Source: Draconibacterium mangrovi_A (GTDB lineage Bacteria; Bacteroidota; Bacteroidia; Bacteroidales; Prolixibacteraceae). From it: 64,000 nt of DNA. Below are positions 1-8,496 of the stretch, piece after piece; the first letter of the stretch is position 1, and every line of letters begins with the position of its first letter. Location of the stretch: positions 1 through 64,000 of the forward strand of contig NZ_JBBIXN010000003.1 of NCBI RefSeq assembly GCF_037646455.1, read 5' to 3'. The translations under genes and the position numbers were made by a program. The notes below the pieces were generated by a model that saw nothing but the letters and a program-made list of their open reading frames with translations, had not been told where the DNA came from and ran no database searches.

Positions 1-269
1 AAAAGCCAAAACTCAACCTGGAAGAAATTGTCGAAGAAAGACGTGTTTGCTCTTTCTCTTAGATCGAACTCACGTTAATTAATCAATTATAATTTGCTTA
101 TGCATCCATGAACTACAAAGAGTAATACAAAATTGTGCCAATTCTTTGAGCCGGAAACACTAACTTTCGATAAACAGACAGTGAATTAGTATCGGTTGAA
201 TTAGAGCATACTATGCGAATCTGGCAGGATTTTTTCAGGTGTGAATGGTGTAATTTAAAAATATTAGTT
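1..269. other. Left-edge intergenic region, no gene recognised
   Basis: No convincing gene is seen. Frames open at the left edge close quickly (for example a TAG at 60-62), so the last 20 codons of an upstream gene could lie here, but nothing in them is recognisable. The stretch is AT-rich and probably carries the promoter of the small gene that starts at 270; I could not pick out a clear TAnnTTTG element. Confidence 0.4.
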
Positions 270-521
270 ATGCCTAAAACAAAAGATATTCCTCAGGTTA
301 AAAACGAAAAGCAGTATGAAGCGCTGCGAGACAAAGGTTACAGCAAGGGAAAAGCCGCCCGTATAGCCAACACACCCGACTCAGGTGAAAAAGGCGGGAA
401 AAGCAGTAAGTACGAAAAATGGACAAAGGCAGAGTTGTACGAACAGGCGCGTAATGTTGGTATCGATGGCCGAAGTACGATGAGCAAATCAGAATTGATC
501 CATGCCTTGCGAAACAACTAA
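270..521 (+). CDS. Small Rho-N/SAP-like helical protein
   Basis: An 83-residue, strongly basic soluble protein. The N-terminal half has the sequence KQYEALRDKGYSKGKAARIAN, and the C-terminal half (about residues 48-82, KWTKAELYEQARNVGIDGRS then MSKSELIHALR) has the helix-extended-loop-helix pattern of the Rho N-terminal/SAP-like fold. Such small proteins are usually annotated as Rho termination factor N-terminal domain or plasmid-stabilisation-like proteins and may bind nucleic acid. The reading frame is open 19 codons further upstream, but the ATG at 270 is preferred because the extension is not conserved-looking (it is Cys/Trp-rich). It is monocistronic and faces the convergent lipid kinase. 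The role is unknown; DNA or RNA binding is inference. Confidence 0.7.
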   Translation: MPKTKDIPQVKNEKQYEALRDKGYSKGKAARIANTPDSGEKGGKSSKYEKWTKAELYEQARNVGIDGRSTMSKSELIHALRNN

Positions 522-561
522 TAGCTCCGAAAACGCATAAATATTTTTTACAAATTGTTTA

Positions 562-1485
562 TCACGGAACGATTATCTCGAGTGCCTGTGGCAAAATTTC
601 CACAGAAATTGTTTCCGGTTTTCCAATAAATTCCCCATCTATCTGCACATTCTGATGCCTCGGATTTTCAATTACAATTTTCCGGCAGGAGTAAGTATGC
701 ACAAAATCCAGGGTGTGAATTTTCTGAGTGTAAAACGGAACAATCATTTCAAGGAAGTGAATAACCTTGTTCGGATTCATAACCACAACTTCAAACATTC
801 CATCGTCGAGTTTCCCTTTTGGATTGATAACGGCTCCCGTCCCGAATTTAGTGGCGTTGGCCAGCACGATCATAAAGGCACTTTTCTCTTTCGTTTCCTC
901 TTCGAATTTAAGCTGGAATGAAGAAGGTTGCGTTTCAACCAGTTCGCCAATAAAAGAATTTGCATATCCGGCCATACCACGTAATTCTCCTTTTTCGAAA
1001 CGATCGATGACTCTGGCATTAAATCCTATGTCGCTAAGATGCAGGCAGATATGCTCGTTGTTTATTCTGAGGGCATCAACTTTTTTCGATTTACCTTTTA
1101 CAATGCAGTCGAGACTATCCTGCAATCCGATAGGCAAATCGAGCTCTGTTGCAAGTCCATTTGCCGACCCGGCCGGAATAATTCCCATTGCAGTTTCGCG
1201 GTTCAGTACTAATCTTCCAACAAGGTTACAGGTTCCATCTCCGCCCGCCACAACTATTTTCCCGAATTTTCTGCCCTTCAGAATTTGAGTAATTTGCTTT
1301 GCATCGTTTTCACCCGTAGTAAAATAAAATTCAGTTGAAATGTCCTTTTCTTTTAAATATTCGTTGATCTCGTTTTTCAGATCAGACTTATCCTTGTCGC
1401 CCGATATAGGATTGATAATGAAAAGTATGTCGATGTCCTTTTTCGATTTATTTTCTGGCATATCTTGTGCATTTATAGTATCCAC
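562..1485 (-). CDS. Diacylglycerol kinase family lipid kinase (YegS/DgkB-like)
   Basis: A 307-residue soluble lipid kinase of the DAGK catalytic family. The nucleotide-binding GGDGT motif is at residues 81-85, preceded by the first-strand NPISG motif (25-29) and followed by PAGSANGLA (about 104-112), which is the usual PxGTxN region with Ser in place of Thr. The C-terminal half has the beta-sandwich typical of YegS/DgkB and ends with the QIDGE motif. The family phosphorylates diacylglycerol, sphingosine-like or related lipids using ATP at the inner membrane face; the exact substrate cannot be read here. Its start lies 26 bp from the start of a divergent App1-like phosphatase. Length is normal for the family. 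Confidence 0.9.
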   Translation of the reverse strand: MDTINAQDMPENKSKKDIDILFIINPISGDKDKSDLKNEINEYLKEKDISTEFYFTTGENDAKQITQILKGRKFGKIVVAGGDGTCNLVGRLVLNRETAMGIIPAGSANGLATELDLPIGLQDSLDCIVKGKSKKVDALRINNEHICLHLSDIGFNARVIDRFEKGELRGMAGYANSFIGELVETQPSSFQLKFEEETKEKSAFMIVLANATKFGTGAVINPKGKLDDGMFEVVVMNPNKVIHFLEMIVPFYTQKIHTLDFVHTYSCRKIVIENPRHQNVQIDGEFIGKPETISVEILPQALEIIVP

Positions 1486-1511
1486 TAGTATAAAATCTGT
1501 GCCGAATTTTT

Positions 1512-2645
1512 ATGGAGAATCAAATATGTAATAACGATTATTTTGAACGAAAGCGAAAAGGGCCGCTCAAACGGCAAAAGGTCTGGCTAAAACATCGCCT
1601 GGGTTGGCTGGGTATTCCGCGACTCGTCCCGTATCGGGGATTTGGCTCATATTTCACGAATAAGGCGTATATCAATGGTATGCTTACTGAAGACAAGGGA
1701 CTGGAAAAGCCGGACGAAAAGCAATCGATCCTTGAGAATTTTCTGTCGATGGTAAAAAGGTATTCCGGCGATCAGATACCGGATGCACGGGTTTCTGTTG
1801 AATTTATGGATAGCCGGCAAGAGCTGTCAACAAAAGCGAATGGTCTTTTGAGTACATCTTTTCCAATTCCGGAAGAAAATTCAGATGCGCCAACCCAATG
1901 GCTGAACTACAGAATTAGCCTGCTCGATCAATTTGATCAGGAAGGGAAAACCTATGATGCTTTTGGTGAGATTTTGATCCCCGGAACGGATGCGGAATTT
2001 GGTGTAATTTCCGATATCGATGATACCATTATGGTGAGCCACTCCACAAAGACTCTTCGCAAATTGAGGTTGCTTCTTACGCATAATTCGCGAACAAGAA
2101 AACCTTTTCCGGGAGTTGAAGCTTTTTACCGCGCACTGCATACCGGGATGAGTGGAACCGCCAGCAATCCGTTTTTTTACATATCGAGTAGCGAATGGAA
2201 TCTGTACGACCTGATTGATGATTTTTGCACCTACAATAACTTTCCAAAAGGTGTTTTTCTGTTGCGTGAAATTATACCCGGGTTCTTAAATCTCTGGAAA
2301 CAGGGTGGCAGAAACCATGAGCATAAATTCGAAAAGATCATGCAAATTTTTGAAAGCTATCCATATATGGATTTTGTTTTAGTGGGCGATAATGGTCAGC
2401 ACGATCCCAATATTTATTCGCGAATAGCACATCGTTTCCCAGGGCGCGTTAAAGCCATTTACATACGTACGATCTCGAAGCGAAAGAACAGGCAAATGCA
2501 AAAATTTATATCCGAAATGCAGAAAATAAATGTGCAGATGGTCTTTACTCCCGACACCATTAACGCAGCGCAGCATGCCTTCAACAACAAGCTGATCGCG
2601 CAATCCGCAGTGGGCAAGGTAATCAGTAGCAGTATGAAAAATTGA
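1512..2645 (+). CDS. App1-type phosphatidate phosphatase domain protein (DUF2183)
   Basis: A 377-residue protein with the HAD-like App1 phosphatase domain. The catalytic DxDDT motif appears as DIDDT at residues 168-172, preceded by FGVIS. Later conserved parts are FFYISSSEWNLYD (about 222-234) and LVGDNGQHD near 290, which carries the acidic metal ligands. In yeast App1, this domain dephosphorylates phosphatidic acid; bacterial homologues are common in Bacteroidota and their substrate is mostly untested. No signal peptide or membrane segment is visible; the N-terminus is very basic (RKRKGPLKRQKVWLKHR), which could promote contact with acidic lipids (inference). It is divergent from a lipid kinase gene, an opposite activity. 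Confidence 0.88.
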   Translation: MENQICNNDYFERKRKGPLKRQKVWLKHRLGWLGIPRLVPYRGFGSYFTNKAYINGMLTEDKGLEKPDEKQSILENFLSMVKRYSGDQIPDARVSVEFMDSRQELSTKANGLLSTSFPIPEENSDAPTQWLNYRISLLDQFDQEGKTYDAFGEILIPGTDAEFGVISDIDDTIMVSHSTKTLRKLRLLLTHNSRTRKPFPGVEAFYRALHTGMSGTASNPFFYISSSEWNLYDLIDDFCTYNNFPKGVFLLREIIPGFLNLWKQGGRNHEHKFEKIMQIFESYPYMDFVLVGDNGQHDPNIYSRIAHRFPGRVKAIYIRTISKRKNRQMQKFISEMQKINVQMVFTPDTINAAQHAFNNKLIAQSAVGKVISSSMKN

Positions 2646-2728
2646 TTTATACCACCCGAAATCTACATGTACTTTAATTAAAGAATCAGCAGATATAATG
2701 TTTTTCAATTTATCCGGATCATGAAAAA

Positions 2729-2762
2729 CCCTGAGCAAGGAACTAATGTTGCCTTCTCAGGG
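2729..2762 (-). terminator. Hairpin terminator, mainly for the minus-strand lipoprotein gene
   Basis: CCCTGAG (2729-2735) pairs with CTCAGGG (2756-2762); after one bulged C, AAGG pairs with CCTT, enclosing an 11-nt loop. Read on the minus strand, the hairpin is followed directly by TTTTT, so it suits the gene ending at 2854; on the plus strand the following TCTTATC is a weaker tail for the App1 gene. Confidence 0.7.
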
Positions 2763-2826
2763 TCTTATCATTCAAATAACGGTTTAAAACCTTCAGTTTC
2801 GATTGGGTATTATTTTATTTGTTTAT

Positions 2827-2844
2827 GAACCATTATAATGGTTC
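2827..2844. repeat. Perfect 18-bp palindrome
   Basis: GAACCATTATAATGGTTC is a perfect 18-bp inverted repeat with no spacer, placed 10 bp past the stop of the coiled-coil lipoprotein gene. As RNA it would form a short hairpin; as DNA it looks like a dimer-binding site. It is not followed by a T-run, so it is probably not the terminator, which lies further on. Confidence 0.5.
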
Positions 2845-2853
2845 GAACTCGAA

Positions 2854-3330
2854 TTAAGTATTATCCCGGAAAAAGTCTCCAACACTCTCTTTAAATTTTT
2901 CGGTATCATGTTGAAGCTCTTCTTTAAAGTCCTGCCAGTTTTCCTGACTTTGATCTTGTATTTCATCGGCACGCATCGATAAGGAATCGCTTTGTTCTTT
3001 AAGCTCAGCAATTAACTCCTTTGTTTGAGCATTTACCGTTTGTGTACCTTCCTGAAATTTTTCTTCAAACTCGTAAAACTGATTGTTAAACTCGGTTACA
3101 GCAGAATCAACTTCAGTTTTTAATTCTTTTTTTTGCTCTTGAAGTATATCCGTTGCTTCCATCTTTACATCCTGCACTTCTTTCGCCAATTCATTCTTCT
3201 TGTCTTTTTTATTCGAGTAATTGCACGAAACAAATGCTATAAAGAATACCAGGAAGAATATCCAACTAAACTTATTTGCAAGTGATTTAAATCTGATGTT
3301 TTTCATATTCATATTTTTTTCATTCAACAT
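2854..3330 (-). CDS. Small coiled-coil lipoprotein, hypothetical
   Basis: Up to 158 residues. A hydrophobic segment ends in a lipobox (IAFVSC, Cys36 of the longest form), so the mature protein should be lipid-anchored. After the Cys comes a lysine-rich linker and then about 110 residues of charged, heptad-like sequence rich in E, Q, K and D with almost no Gly or Pro (for example LKTEVDSAVTEFNNQFYEFE), predicting a long coiled coil or helical hairpin. Three candidate starts are clustered (Met1, Met7, Met9); the shorter two give a more typical signal peptide. The family is not recognised; resemblance to small YtxH-like or apolipophorin-like helical proteins is only in composition. It is monocistronic, with a terminator downstream. 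Confidence 0.75.
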   Translation of the reverse strand: MLNEKNMNMKNIRFKSLANKFSWIFFLVFFIAFVSCNYSNKKDKKNELAKEVQDVKMEATDILQEQKKELKTEVDSAVTEFNNQFYEFEEKFQEGTQTVNAQTKELIAELKEQSDSLSMRADEIQDQSQENWQDFKEELQHDTEKFKESVGDFFRDNT

Positions 3331-3802
3331 GCTTTAAACTACGAAAATACTGTGCCAGCCACGTATATGGATCAATTCGGGAACAGAGAGGGCTTAACAG
3401 CATTTGCTGTGTTGGATATTTCCACACTTTTCTTGCAATTTCCACATAATCGCTTGTAATTCTTGCTCAAAGCTAAAAATAACGGGTATCGATCAAATAC
3501 CTGAAATTTAATGACTTCGAGTCAGTCGATTGTTTCAAAAATAAACGGGGCACATGTCTTGATCTTAATAAACTGAGCGGCTACGGAGAATAAAGCGAAA
3601 CAGGATTATAGCCCGGATTGACAACGCATTTTCCCGATTTTCAAAAAAAAGAAGGAGAAGATCATTGTGGCAGAGAAAACCAAATTGATTGGTTTGGCAA
3701 CTTAGGTTTTTCGCATACATTCGGTTTGGCAGAATATGGTTCTTAGGCCTGTAATATGCATTTCGTGAAGTCGCCATTTAATAACTTCTTAAATTAAATA
3801 TT
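3331..3802. other. 472-bp gene-free region upstream of the baeRF gene
   Basis: No credible gene. Visible structure: a direct repeat ATTTCCACA at 3418-3426 and 3438-3446 (20 bp apart, vaguely DnaA-box-like but two mismatches from TTATCCACA); a 7-bp hairpin AAACCAA/TTGGTTT at 3677-3695; and an AT-rich lead-in to the start at 3803. An open frame on the minus strand at 3565-3777 (70 codons) shows no protein-like composition. The upstream regulatory region of both flanking genes must lie here. Confidence 0.5.
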
Positions 3803-4942
3803 ATGACACTACTTACAAAAAACAGATTTGAAAATCTGGCAAATGAACGAAGCCGTTATTGCACCTCGATATACATCCCCACTGAGCGGGGTGGAAACAA
3901 TAAAAAAAATAAACTGAGACTCAAGAATAAACTGGTTGCAATTGAAGTCCAGTTGTCGCAACTCGGAATGAAAACAAAAGAAGTCGACAAGTATCTCGAA
4001 CCCCTTAACAAACTTTTGGAAGATAGTGACTTGTGGCGGCACCTGTCGGACGCATTGATCATTTTCAGAAACACAAATGATTTCAATTATACCACATTGC
4101 CCTTAGATGTGGAAGAAATGTCGATTGTATCAGACAGGTATTACTTGTTACCGCTGCTTTCGATGTTTAATGAGAATGCTACATTCTATTTGCTTGTTTT
4201 AAGTCAGAAACACAACAGGCTTTACGAAGCCACAAAAAATGAAATAAGCGAGTACATTACGGAAAATGTTCTGCCCGAGAAACTTGAAGATACAGTTGGC
4301 AAAGATGTGAAACAAAAATCGCTTCAATTCAGAAGTGGACAATCACAAGGAGGATTGGGCCTTTATCATGGAAAGGGTGAAGGTAAGGACGATAAAAAGA
4401 AAGAAATTATCAAATACTTGAAAGATGTTGACAAGGGATTAAAAGAGTTGATGGAAGGTAATGACGCTCCTCTTGTGGTGGCTTCGGTCGATTATATTTT
4501 TTCCCTTTTTAAGGAAGTTTCCGGCTATAAAAACATATACCCTGTGCATGTTTCGGGAAATTATGATGAATCTGATATTTTGCTCGTTCACGAAAAAGCA
4601 TGCGAAGTGTTGCAGCCTTTTTTCGAAAAAGAGCGAGTATTGGACAAAGAAAAATATTCGTCGGATCACGACAAGGTAATCTTTGATATTAAGGCACTGT
4701 ATAAGGCAGCAAATGCAGGAAGAATTGATACCCTGTTTGTACAAAAAGGCGAGTTTGTGTGGGGAAAAGCAGAGCCTGAACTGGGAAAAATACAAGTACA
4801 TGAAGAGAAAGAAGCTCTGGATAACTGTTTGCTTGATGCGGTTGCACGCCAAACATTTTTAAAAGGAGGTACAGTGTTTCGCGAAGAAATATCTGGTATG
4901 CCAGAACACAATTCACCGGCAGGTGCGATCCTGCGTTATTAA
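3803..4942 (+). CDS. Bacterial archaeo-eukaryotic release factor (baeRF) family protein
   Basis: A 379-residue soluble protein with the layout of the baeRF families, bacterial relatives of eukaryotic eRF1. N-terminal region (1-130) with CTSIYIPTERGG, LLPLLSMFNENATFYLLVLS, then a central domain (about 130-270) with NRLYEAT and a C-terminal pelota/eRF1-like domain ending in DALFV-type sequence (RIDTLFVQKGEFVWGK, about 308-323) and a terminal HNSPAGAILRY. A positively charged loop GKGEGKDDKKKE (about 193-204) lies where the eRF1 GGQ loop would fall, although a true GGQ tripeptide is not clearly in place (QGGLGLY near residue 180 is the nearest Gly-rich element). These families are proposed to act on stalled ribosomes; function is not proven. 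Its start is the first ATG after an AT-rich leader. It is monocistronic. Confidence 0.75.
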   Translation: MTLLTKNRFENLANERSRYCTSIYIPTERGGNNKKNKLRLKNKLVAIEVQLSQLGMKTKEVDKYLEPLNKLLEDSDLWRHLSDALIIFRNTNDFNYTTLPLDVEEMSIVSDRYYLLPLLSMFNENATFYLLVLSQKHNRLYEATKNEISEYITENVLPEKLEDTVGKDVKQKSLQFRSGQSQGGLGLYHGKGEGKDDKKKEIIKYLKDVDKGLKELMEGNDAPLVVASVDYIFSLFKEVSGYKNIYPVHVSGNYDESDILLVHEKACEVLQPFFEKERVLDKEKYSSDHDKVIFDIKALYKAANAGRIDTLFVQKGEFVWGKAEPELGKIQVHEEKEALDNCLLDAVARQTFLKGGTVFREEISGMPEHNSPAGAILRY

Positions 4943-5074
4943 AAAGTGAATTATAAATAATTCTTATTTCGGCACGAACGTTGTTTACAGCCAAAAACAT
5001 GTTCTGCAAACGGCACCGTTTTATAAGTCGTTCATTTTCATTAAATTTAAGTTTTTACACTAATATCCCCGTGT

Positions 5075-6613
5075 ATGCTTGTAAAAACCTTCGGAAGCGC
5101 AGTTTTTGGAATAGATGCCACCACCATTACCATGGAGGTGGATGTTACCAAGGGAATAAAATTTATGCTGGTCGGCCTGCCCGACAGTGCTGTTAAAGAA
5201 AGTCAGCAACGCATCGAATCAGCACTCAGGCTGAATGGTTACAAATGGCCGCGGCAGAAGATCATCATTAACATGGCTCCGGCCGATATTCGCAAAGAAG
5301 GATCGGCTTACGATTTGCCTTTGGCAGCAGCAGTTTTGGCGGCATCCAATCAGATTAATTCAAATAAGCTCGAGAATTATGTGTTGATGGGTGAACTCTC
5401 GCTCGACGGTACTTTACAACCCATAAAAGGCGTGTTACCCATTGCCATTAATGCACGAAAAGAAGGTTTTGAAGGTTTGATTTTGCCTAAACAAAATGCC
5501 CGTGAGGCTGCAGTGGTGGATACTCTAAAAGTGTATGGAGCTGAAAACATTACGGAAGTAATTGACTTTTTGAATGATGAAAGCGAATTGCAACAGACCA
5601 TTATTGATACCCGTGCTGAGTTTTATGCGCAGGTTAACAACAACCCACTCGACTTCTCGGATGTAAAAGGACAGGAAAATGTAAAACGTGCGCTGGAGAT
5701 TGCTGCGGCCGGAAGTCATAATATAATTCTTGTAGGTCCGCCGGGAAGCGGAAAGACGATGCTCGCAAAACGAATTCCTACGATTCTTCCACCGTTTTCG
5801 CTGAAGGAAGCGCTCGAAACCACCAAAATTCATTCGGTGGTTGGAAAGATCGATAAGGAAACTTCGCTAATGACTCGCCGGCCGTTTCGCAGTCCGCACC
5901 ATACAATTTCTGATGTTGCTTTGGTCGGTGGCGGAAATTACCCGCAGCCGGGCGAAATTTCTTTGGCTCATAATGGCGTATTGTTTCTGGATGAGTTGCC
6001 TGAGTTCAAGCGTACTGTGTTGGAAGTAATGCGGCAACCTTTGGAAGATCGGAATATTACTATTTCGAGAGCAAAATTTTCGGTGGAATATCCGGCCAGT
6101 TTTATGCTGGTAGCTTCTATGAATCCATGTCCCTGCGGGTATTACAACCACCCCACAAAAGATTGTGTTTGTGCGCCCGGAGTGGTACAAAAATACCTGA
6201 ATAAAATATCAGGGCCGTTGCTCGATCGTATCGATATTCATCTTGAAGTGGTGCCGGTACCGTTTAAAAAATTGTCGGAAATGCAATCCTCTGAGAATAG
6301 TGAAGCAGTGCGCATAAGAGTATTGCAGGCACGAAAAATTCAGGAAGAACGCTTTGCCGAGCACAAGGGCGTTTATGCCAACGCACAAATGACCTCGAAA
6401 CAGATCAGGGAGTTTGTTCAACTGGATGAAGAAAGCAGTGATCTCATAAAAAATGCGATGGACCGTCTGGGGCTTTCGGCGCGCGCCTACGACCGTATTT
6501 TGAAAGTGGCTCGCACCATCGCCGATCTCGAGGAAGCTGAAAATGTTCAGGCACATCATCTTTCCGAGGCAATTCATTACCGAAGTTTGGATCGTGAAAA
6601 CTGGGGAGGGTAG
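5075..6613 (+). CDS. comM: YifB/ComM-family Mg-chelatase-like AAA+ ATPase
   Basis: A 512-residue protein of normal length for the ComM/YifB family. It has the N-terminal Lon-protease-like ChlI domain (about 1-170, without the protease serine/lysine pair), then the AAA+ Mg-chelatase core with Walker A GPPGSGKT (about 221-228), FRSPHHTISD (about 270), Walker B VLFLDELPEF (about 301-310) and the zinc-like cysteine patch CPCGYYNHPTKDCVC (about 352), followed by the C-terminal Mg_chelatase_C helical domain with LSARAYDRILKVARTIADLE. ComM is a hexameric helicase that helps branch migration during integration of incoming DNA in naturally transformable bacteria. It is monocistronic here; the start is an ATG at 5075. 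Confidence 0.95.
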   Translation: MLVKTFGSAVFGIDATTITMEVDVTKGIKFMLVGLPDSAVKESQQRIESALRLNGYKWPRQKIIINMAPADIRKEGSAYDLPLAAAVLAASNQINSNKLENYVLMGELSLDGTLQPIKGVLPIAINARKEGFEGLILPKQNAREAAVVDTLKVYGAENITEVIDFLNDESELQQTIIDTRAEFYAQVNNNPLDFSDVKGQENVKRALEIAAAGSHNIILVGPPGSGKTMLAKRIPTILPPFSLKEALETTKIHSVVGKIDKETSLMTRRPFRSPHHTISDVALVGGGNYPQPGEISLAHNGVLFLDELPEFKRTVLEVMRQPLEDRNITISRAKFSVEYPASFMLVASMNPCPCGYYNHPTKDCVCAPGVVQKYLNKISGPLLDRIDIHLEVVPVPFKKLSEMQSSENSEAVRIRVLQARKIQEERFAEHKGVYANAQMTSKQIREFVQLDEESSDLIKNAMDRLGLSARAYDRILKVARTIADLEEAENVQAHHLSEAIHYRSLDRENWGG

Positions 6614-6722
6614 GTGAGTAATCAGTTTTCAGTCGAGTATTCCTCCAATAAATGTGTGCGACGGAAAGAAAAGAGTTTCCGAATCAAGAAAAATAAGTGA
6701 AATAGAGGTCAGGTAAAATCAA

Positions 6723-6730
6723 TATTTTTG
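6723..6730 (+). promoter_or_regulatory. -7 element (TATTTTTG) before the VF530 gene
   Basis: TATTTTTG matches the Bacteroidota TAnnTTTG -7 consensus, 37 bp before the ATG at 6768. No clear TTG -33 partner was found at 17-20 bp spacing. Confidence 0.5.
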
Positions 6731-6767
6731 CCTAAGGATTATACAATTTCTAACAGAATATCGATTT

Positions 6768-6983
6768 ATGGAACAGCCCAATAATCCACTTCACGGAAAA
6801 ACACTCGAAGCCATTGTGGTTTATTTGGTTAGCTATTACGGATGGGAAGAACTGGGCGACTTGATTCCGATCAATTGTTTTCGTAAAGATCCCAGTATAA
6901 AATCAAGTTTGAAGTTTTTAAGAAGAATGCAGTGGGCCCGCGACAAAGTTGAGAAATTATACATTGAAACAATTGGTAAATAA
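6768..6983 (+). CDS. VF530-family small protein (DUF2132)
   Basis: A 71-residue soluble protein with the highly conserved VF530 signature: NPLHGKTLEAIVVYLVSYYG at the N-terminus, then WEELGDLIPINCF, and a C-terminal SSLKFLRRMQWARDKVEKLY. The family is compact and helical; a member has a solved structure and DNA binding has been suggested, but no function is established. Length and all blocks are complete. It is a single gene between ComM and the ankyrin-repeat gene. Confidence 0.92.
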   Translation: MEQPNNPLHGKTLEAIVVYLVSYYGWEELGDLIPINCFRKDPSIKSSLKFLRRMQWARDKVEKLYIETIGK

Positions 6984-7126
6984 CTTGTCGTAACTTTCTC
7001 AATCAATCAAAACAATAATGATATTCGATACTTTGCTGTAAACAAGCAAGATGAGACTTCGGGAAAAATATAAATTTGACTGGTACGAAAATTGTTTTTG
7101 AGTATGATGCTAAATCATGAAGCTAC

Positions 7127-8494
7127 ATGGCCGATATTACTTTTTCTAGCCGAATTTCACCTCACCTGCTTTTAATACTTATGCTGGCAGGACCGCTTAG
7201 TGGGTATTCGCAGGATAATACTTCTTCTGTCGATTCACTGAAGCTTTCAATTTTACTTTCCGATGCAATTCTTAGCAACGACACTTTAAAAGTCGATAAT
7301 TTGCTTTCAACTGAAGTTGATGTAAACATTGCAGCAAATGAAGGAGTAACACCTCTAATGTATGCAGCTCAGGAAGGTAATTTGTATTTTATTCGGAAAC
7401 TGTTGCAGGCCGGAGCTCATATAAATCAGGTTCCAAATAATAAAGTAACCGCTTTACAAAGTGCTGTTATTGCTGGGAAAAAGGACGCAGTTGAATTACT
7501 TTTTGAGAATGGTGCAGAACTAGACACCAGAGACCAGTGGAGAAATACACCCGTATTAAATGCTGCAGAAAACAACGATCTCGAAATGGCGGGCATTCTC
7601 ATAAGTTCCGGAGCGGGAGTGAACGATTCGAATAACGACTGCAATACGGCACTTCATTATGCAACAGCCTTCGGAAATGATTCGATGGTGGTATTACTGC
7701 TGAATGCCGGCGCACAAGGTAATACGAAAGATTGCGAGGGATTTACGCCCTTGATGGTAGCCACTTCACAGAACTTTAATTCAACTGCCGAATTGCTGGT
7801 AAGTTATGGGGTAGATTTAAATGCCATAAACGACCAGGGATATTCAGCACTTACCATTGCTATTTTAAACGGGAATGTATATTTGGCAGAGCTTTTCCTG
7901 CTCAATGGCGCTGATGGAAACCTGCTTTCCCGGAAAGCAAAAGACCACTGGTATTTCTCAAAAGGTACCGGAAAATATATGCAAAAAGTATTGCGCGATT
8001 CGAAAGTAAAAAGAAATCTTTCGCCCGTGTTCGAAGACTGGGCCGGAGGTTTTAAACTCGGATGGATTGATAGATACTTTACAACGACTCTTTTACTCGG
8101 TGTTCGTGAAATGAAATACAATTTCTGGATTCAGATGTCTTTCGGGCTAAATCCCTTTGTTTATAGTAGTATTCGGGAATTGAATGGAAAAACGTACCAG
8201 TTTTGGGAGCGCGATTACCGGGTGGCAATGGAAGCGGATAAATACATTGCTTTTCAAAAAAGCTATCAATCGGAATGGGGGCTTTTCGCCGGGGCCGAAG
8301 CAGGATACAACTTTGGAAGCTATCGCGGAACAAATATTCATCCGTTGTCGGACCTGAACTTGCTTCCGGTAGCCGGTTTGTTTTGGAGGCAAGGATTTAC
8401 CGAGACACGAGTCGGATACAAACGAGATATATTTCAGTACGATGAACCCGGGGAGTTTAGTATACAACTTCACTTTTATTTTGGGAGGATGTAG
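7127..8494 (+). CDS. Exported ankyrin-repeat protein with beta-rich C-terminal domain
   Basis: 455 residues. A signal peptide (LLLILMLAGPLSGYSQ, cleavage near residue 28) is followed by about seven ankyrin repeats (roughly 41-268) with the usual G-TPL-AA-G-----LL--GA pattern, for example GVTPLMYAAQEGNLYFIRKL. From about 308 to the C-terminus the sequence changes to alternating hydrophobic/polar strands rich in aromatic residues (KYNFWIQMSFGLNPF, WGLFAGAEAGYNFGS, FSIQLHFYFGRM) and ends near a Phe, as in small outer-membrane beta-barrels or barrel-like lipid-binding folds. Ankyrin repeats mediate protein contacts; here they should sit in the periplasm. The following lipoprotein gene starts 2 bp after its stop, so the two are probably co-translated. 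Ligand unknown. Confidence 0.8.
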   Translation: MADITFSSRISPHLLLILMLAGPLSGYSQDNTSSVDSLKLSILLSDAILSNDTLKVDNLLSTEVDVNIAANEGVTPLMYAAQEGNLYFIRKLLQAGAHINQVPNNKVTALQSAVIAGKKDAVELLFENGAELDTRDQWRNTPVLNAAENNDLEMAGILISSGAGVNDSNNDCNTALHYATAFGNDSMVVLLLNAGAQGNTKDCEGFTPLMVATSQNFNSTAELLVSYGVDLNAINDQGYSALTIAILNGNVYLAELFLLNGADGNLLSRKAKDHWYFSKGTGKYMQKVLRDSKVKRNLSPVFEDWAGGFKLGWIDRYFTTTLLLGVREMKYNFWIQMSFGLNPFVYSSIRELNGKTYQFWERDYRVAMEADKYIAFQKSYQSEWGLFAGAEAGYNFGSYRGTNIHPLSDLNLLPVAGLFWRQGFTETRVGYKRDIFQYDEPGEFSIQLHFYFGRM

Positions 8495-8496
8495 CA

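Noticed and set aside
3..62. Possible C-terminal end of a gene cut by the left edge
   Set aside because: At least two frames remain open for 20-26 codons and neither is recognisable, so a partial gene cannot be supported.
767..1288. 173-codon plus-strand open frame inside the lipid kinase gene
   Set aside because: It is antisense to a clearly recognised DAGK-family protein and its translation has no family-like pattern.
3418..3446. Pair of ATTTCCACA sequences as possible DnaA boxes or an origin
   Set aside because: Both differ from TTATCCACA at two positions, there are only two, and no dnaA, dnaN or AT-rich unwinding element is nearby.
3565..3777. 70-codon minus-strand frame in the spacer before the baeRF gene
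   Set aside because: No signal peptide, domain or start context; composition is erratic and it lies in a promoter-bearing spacer.
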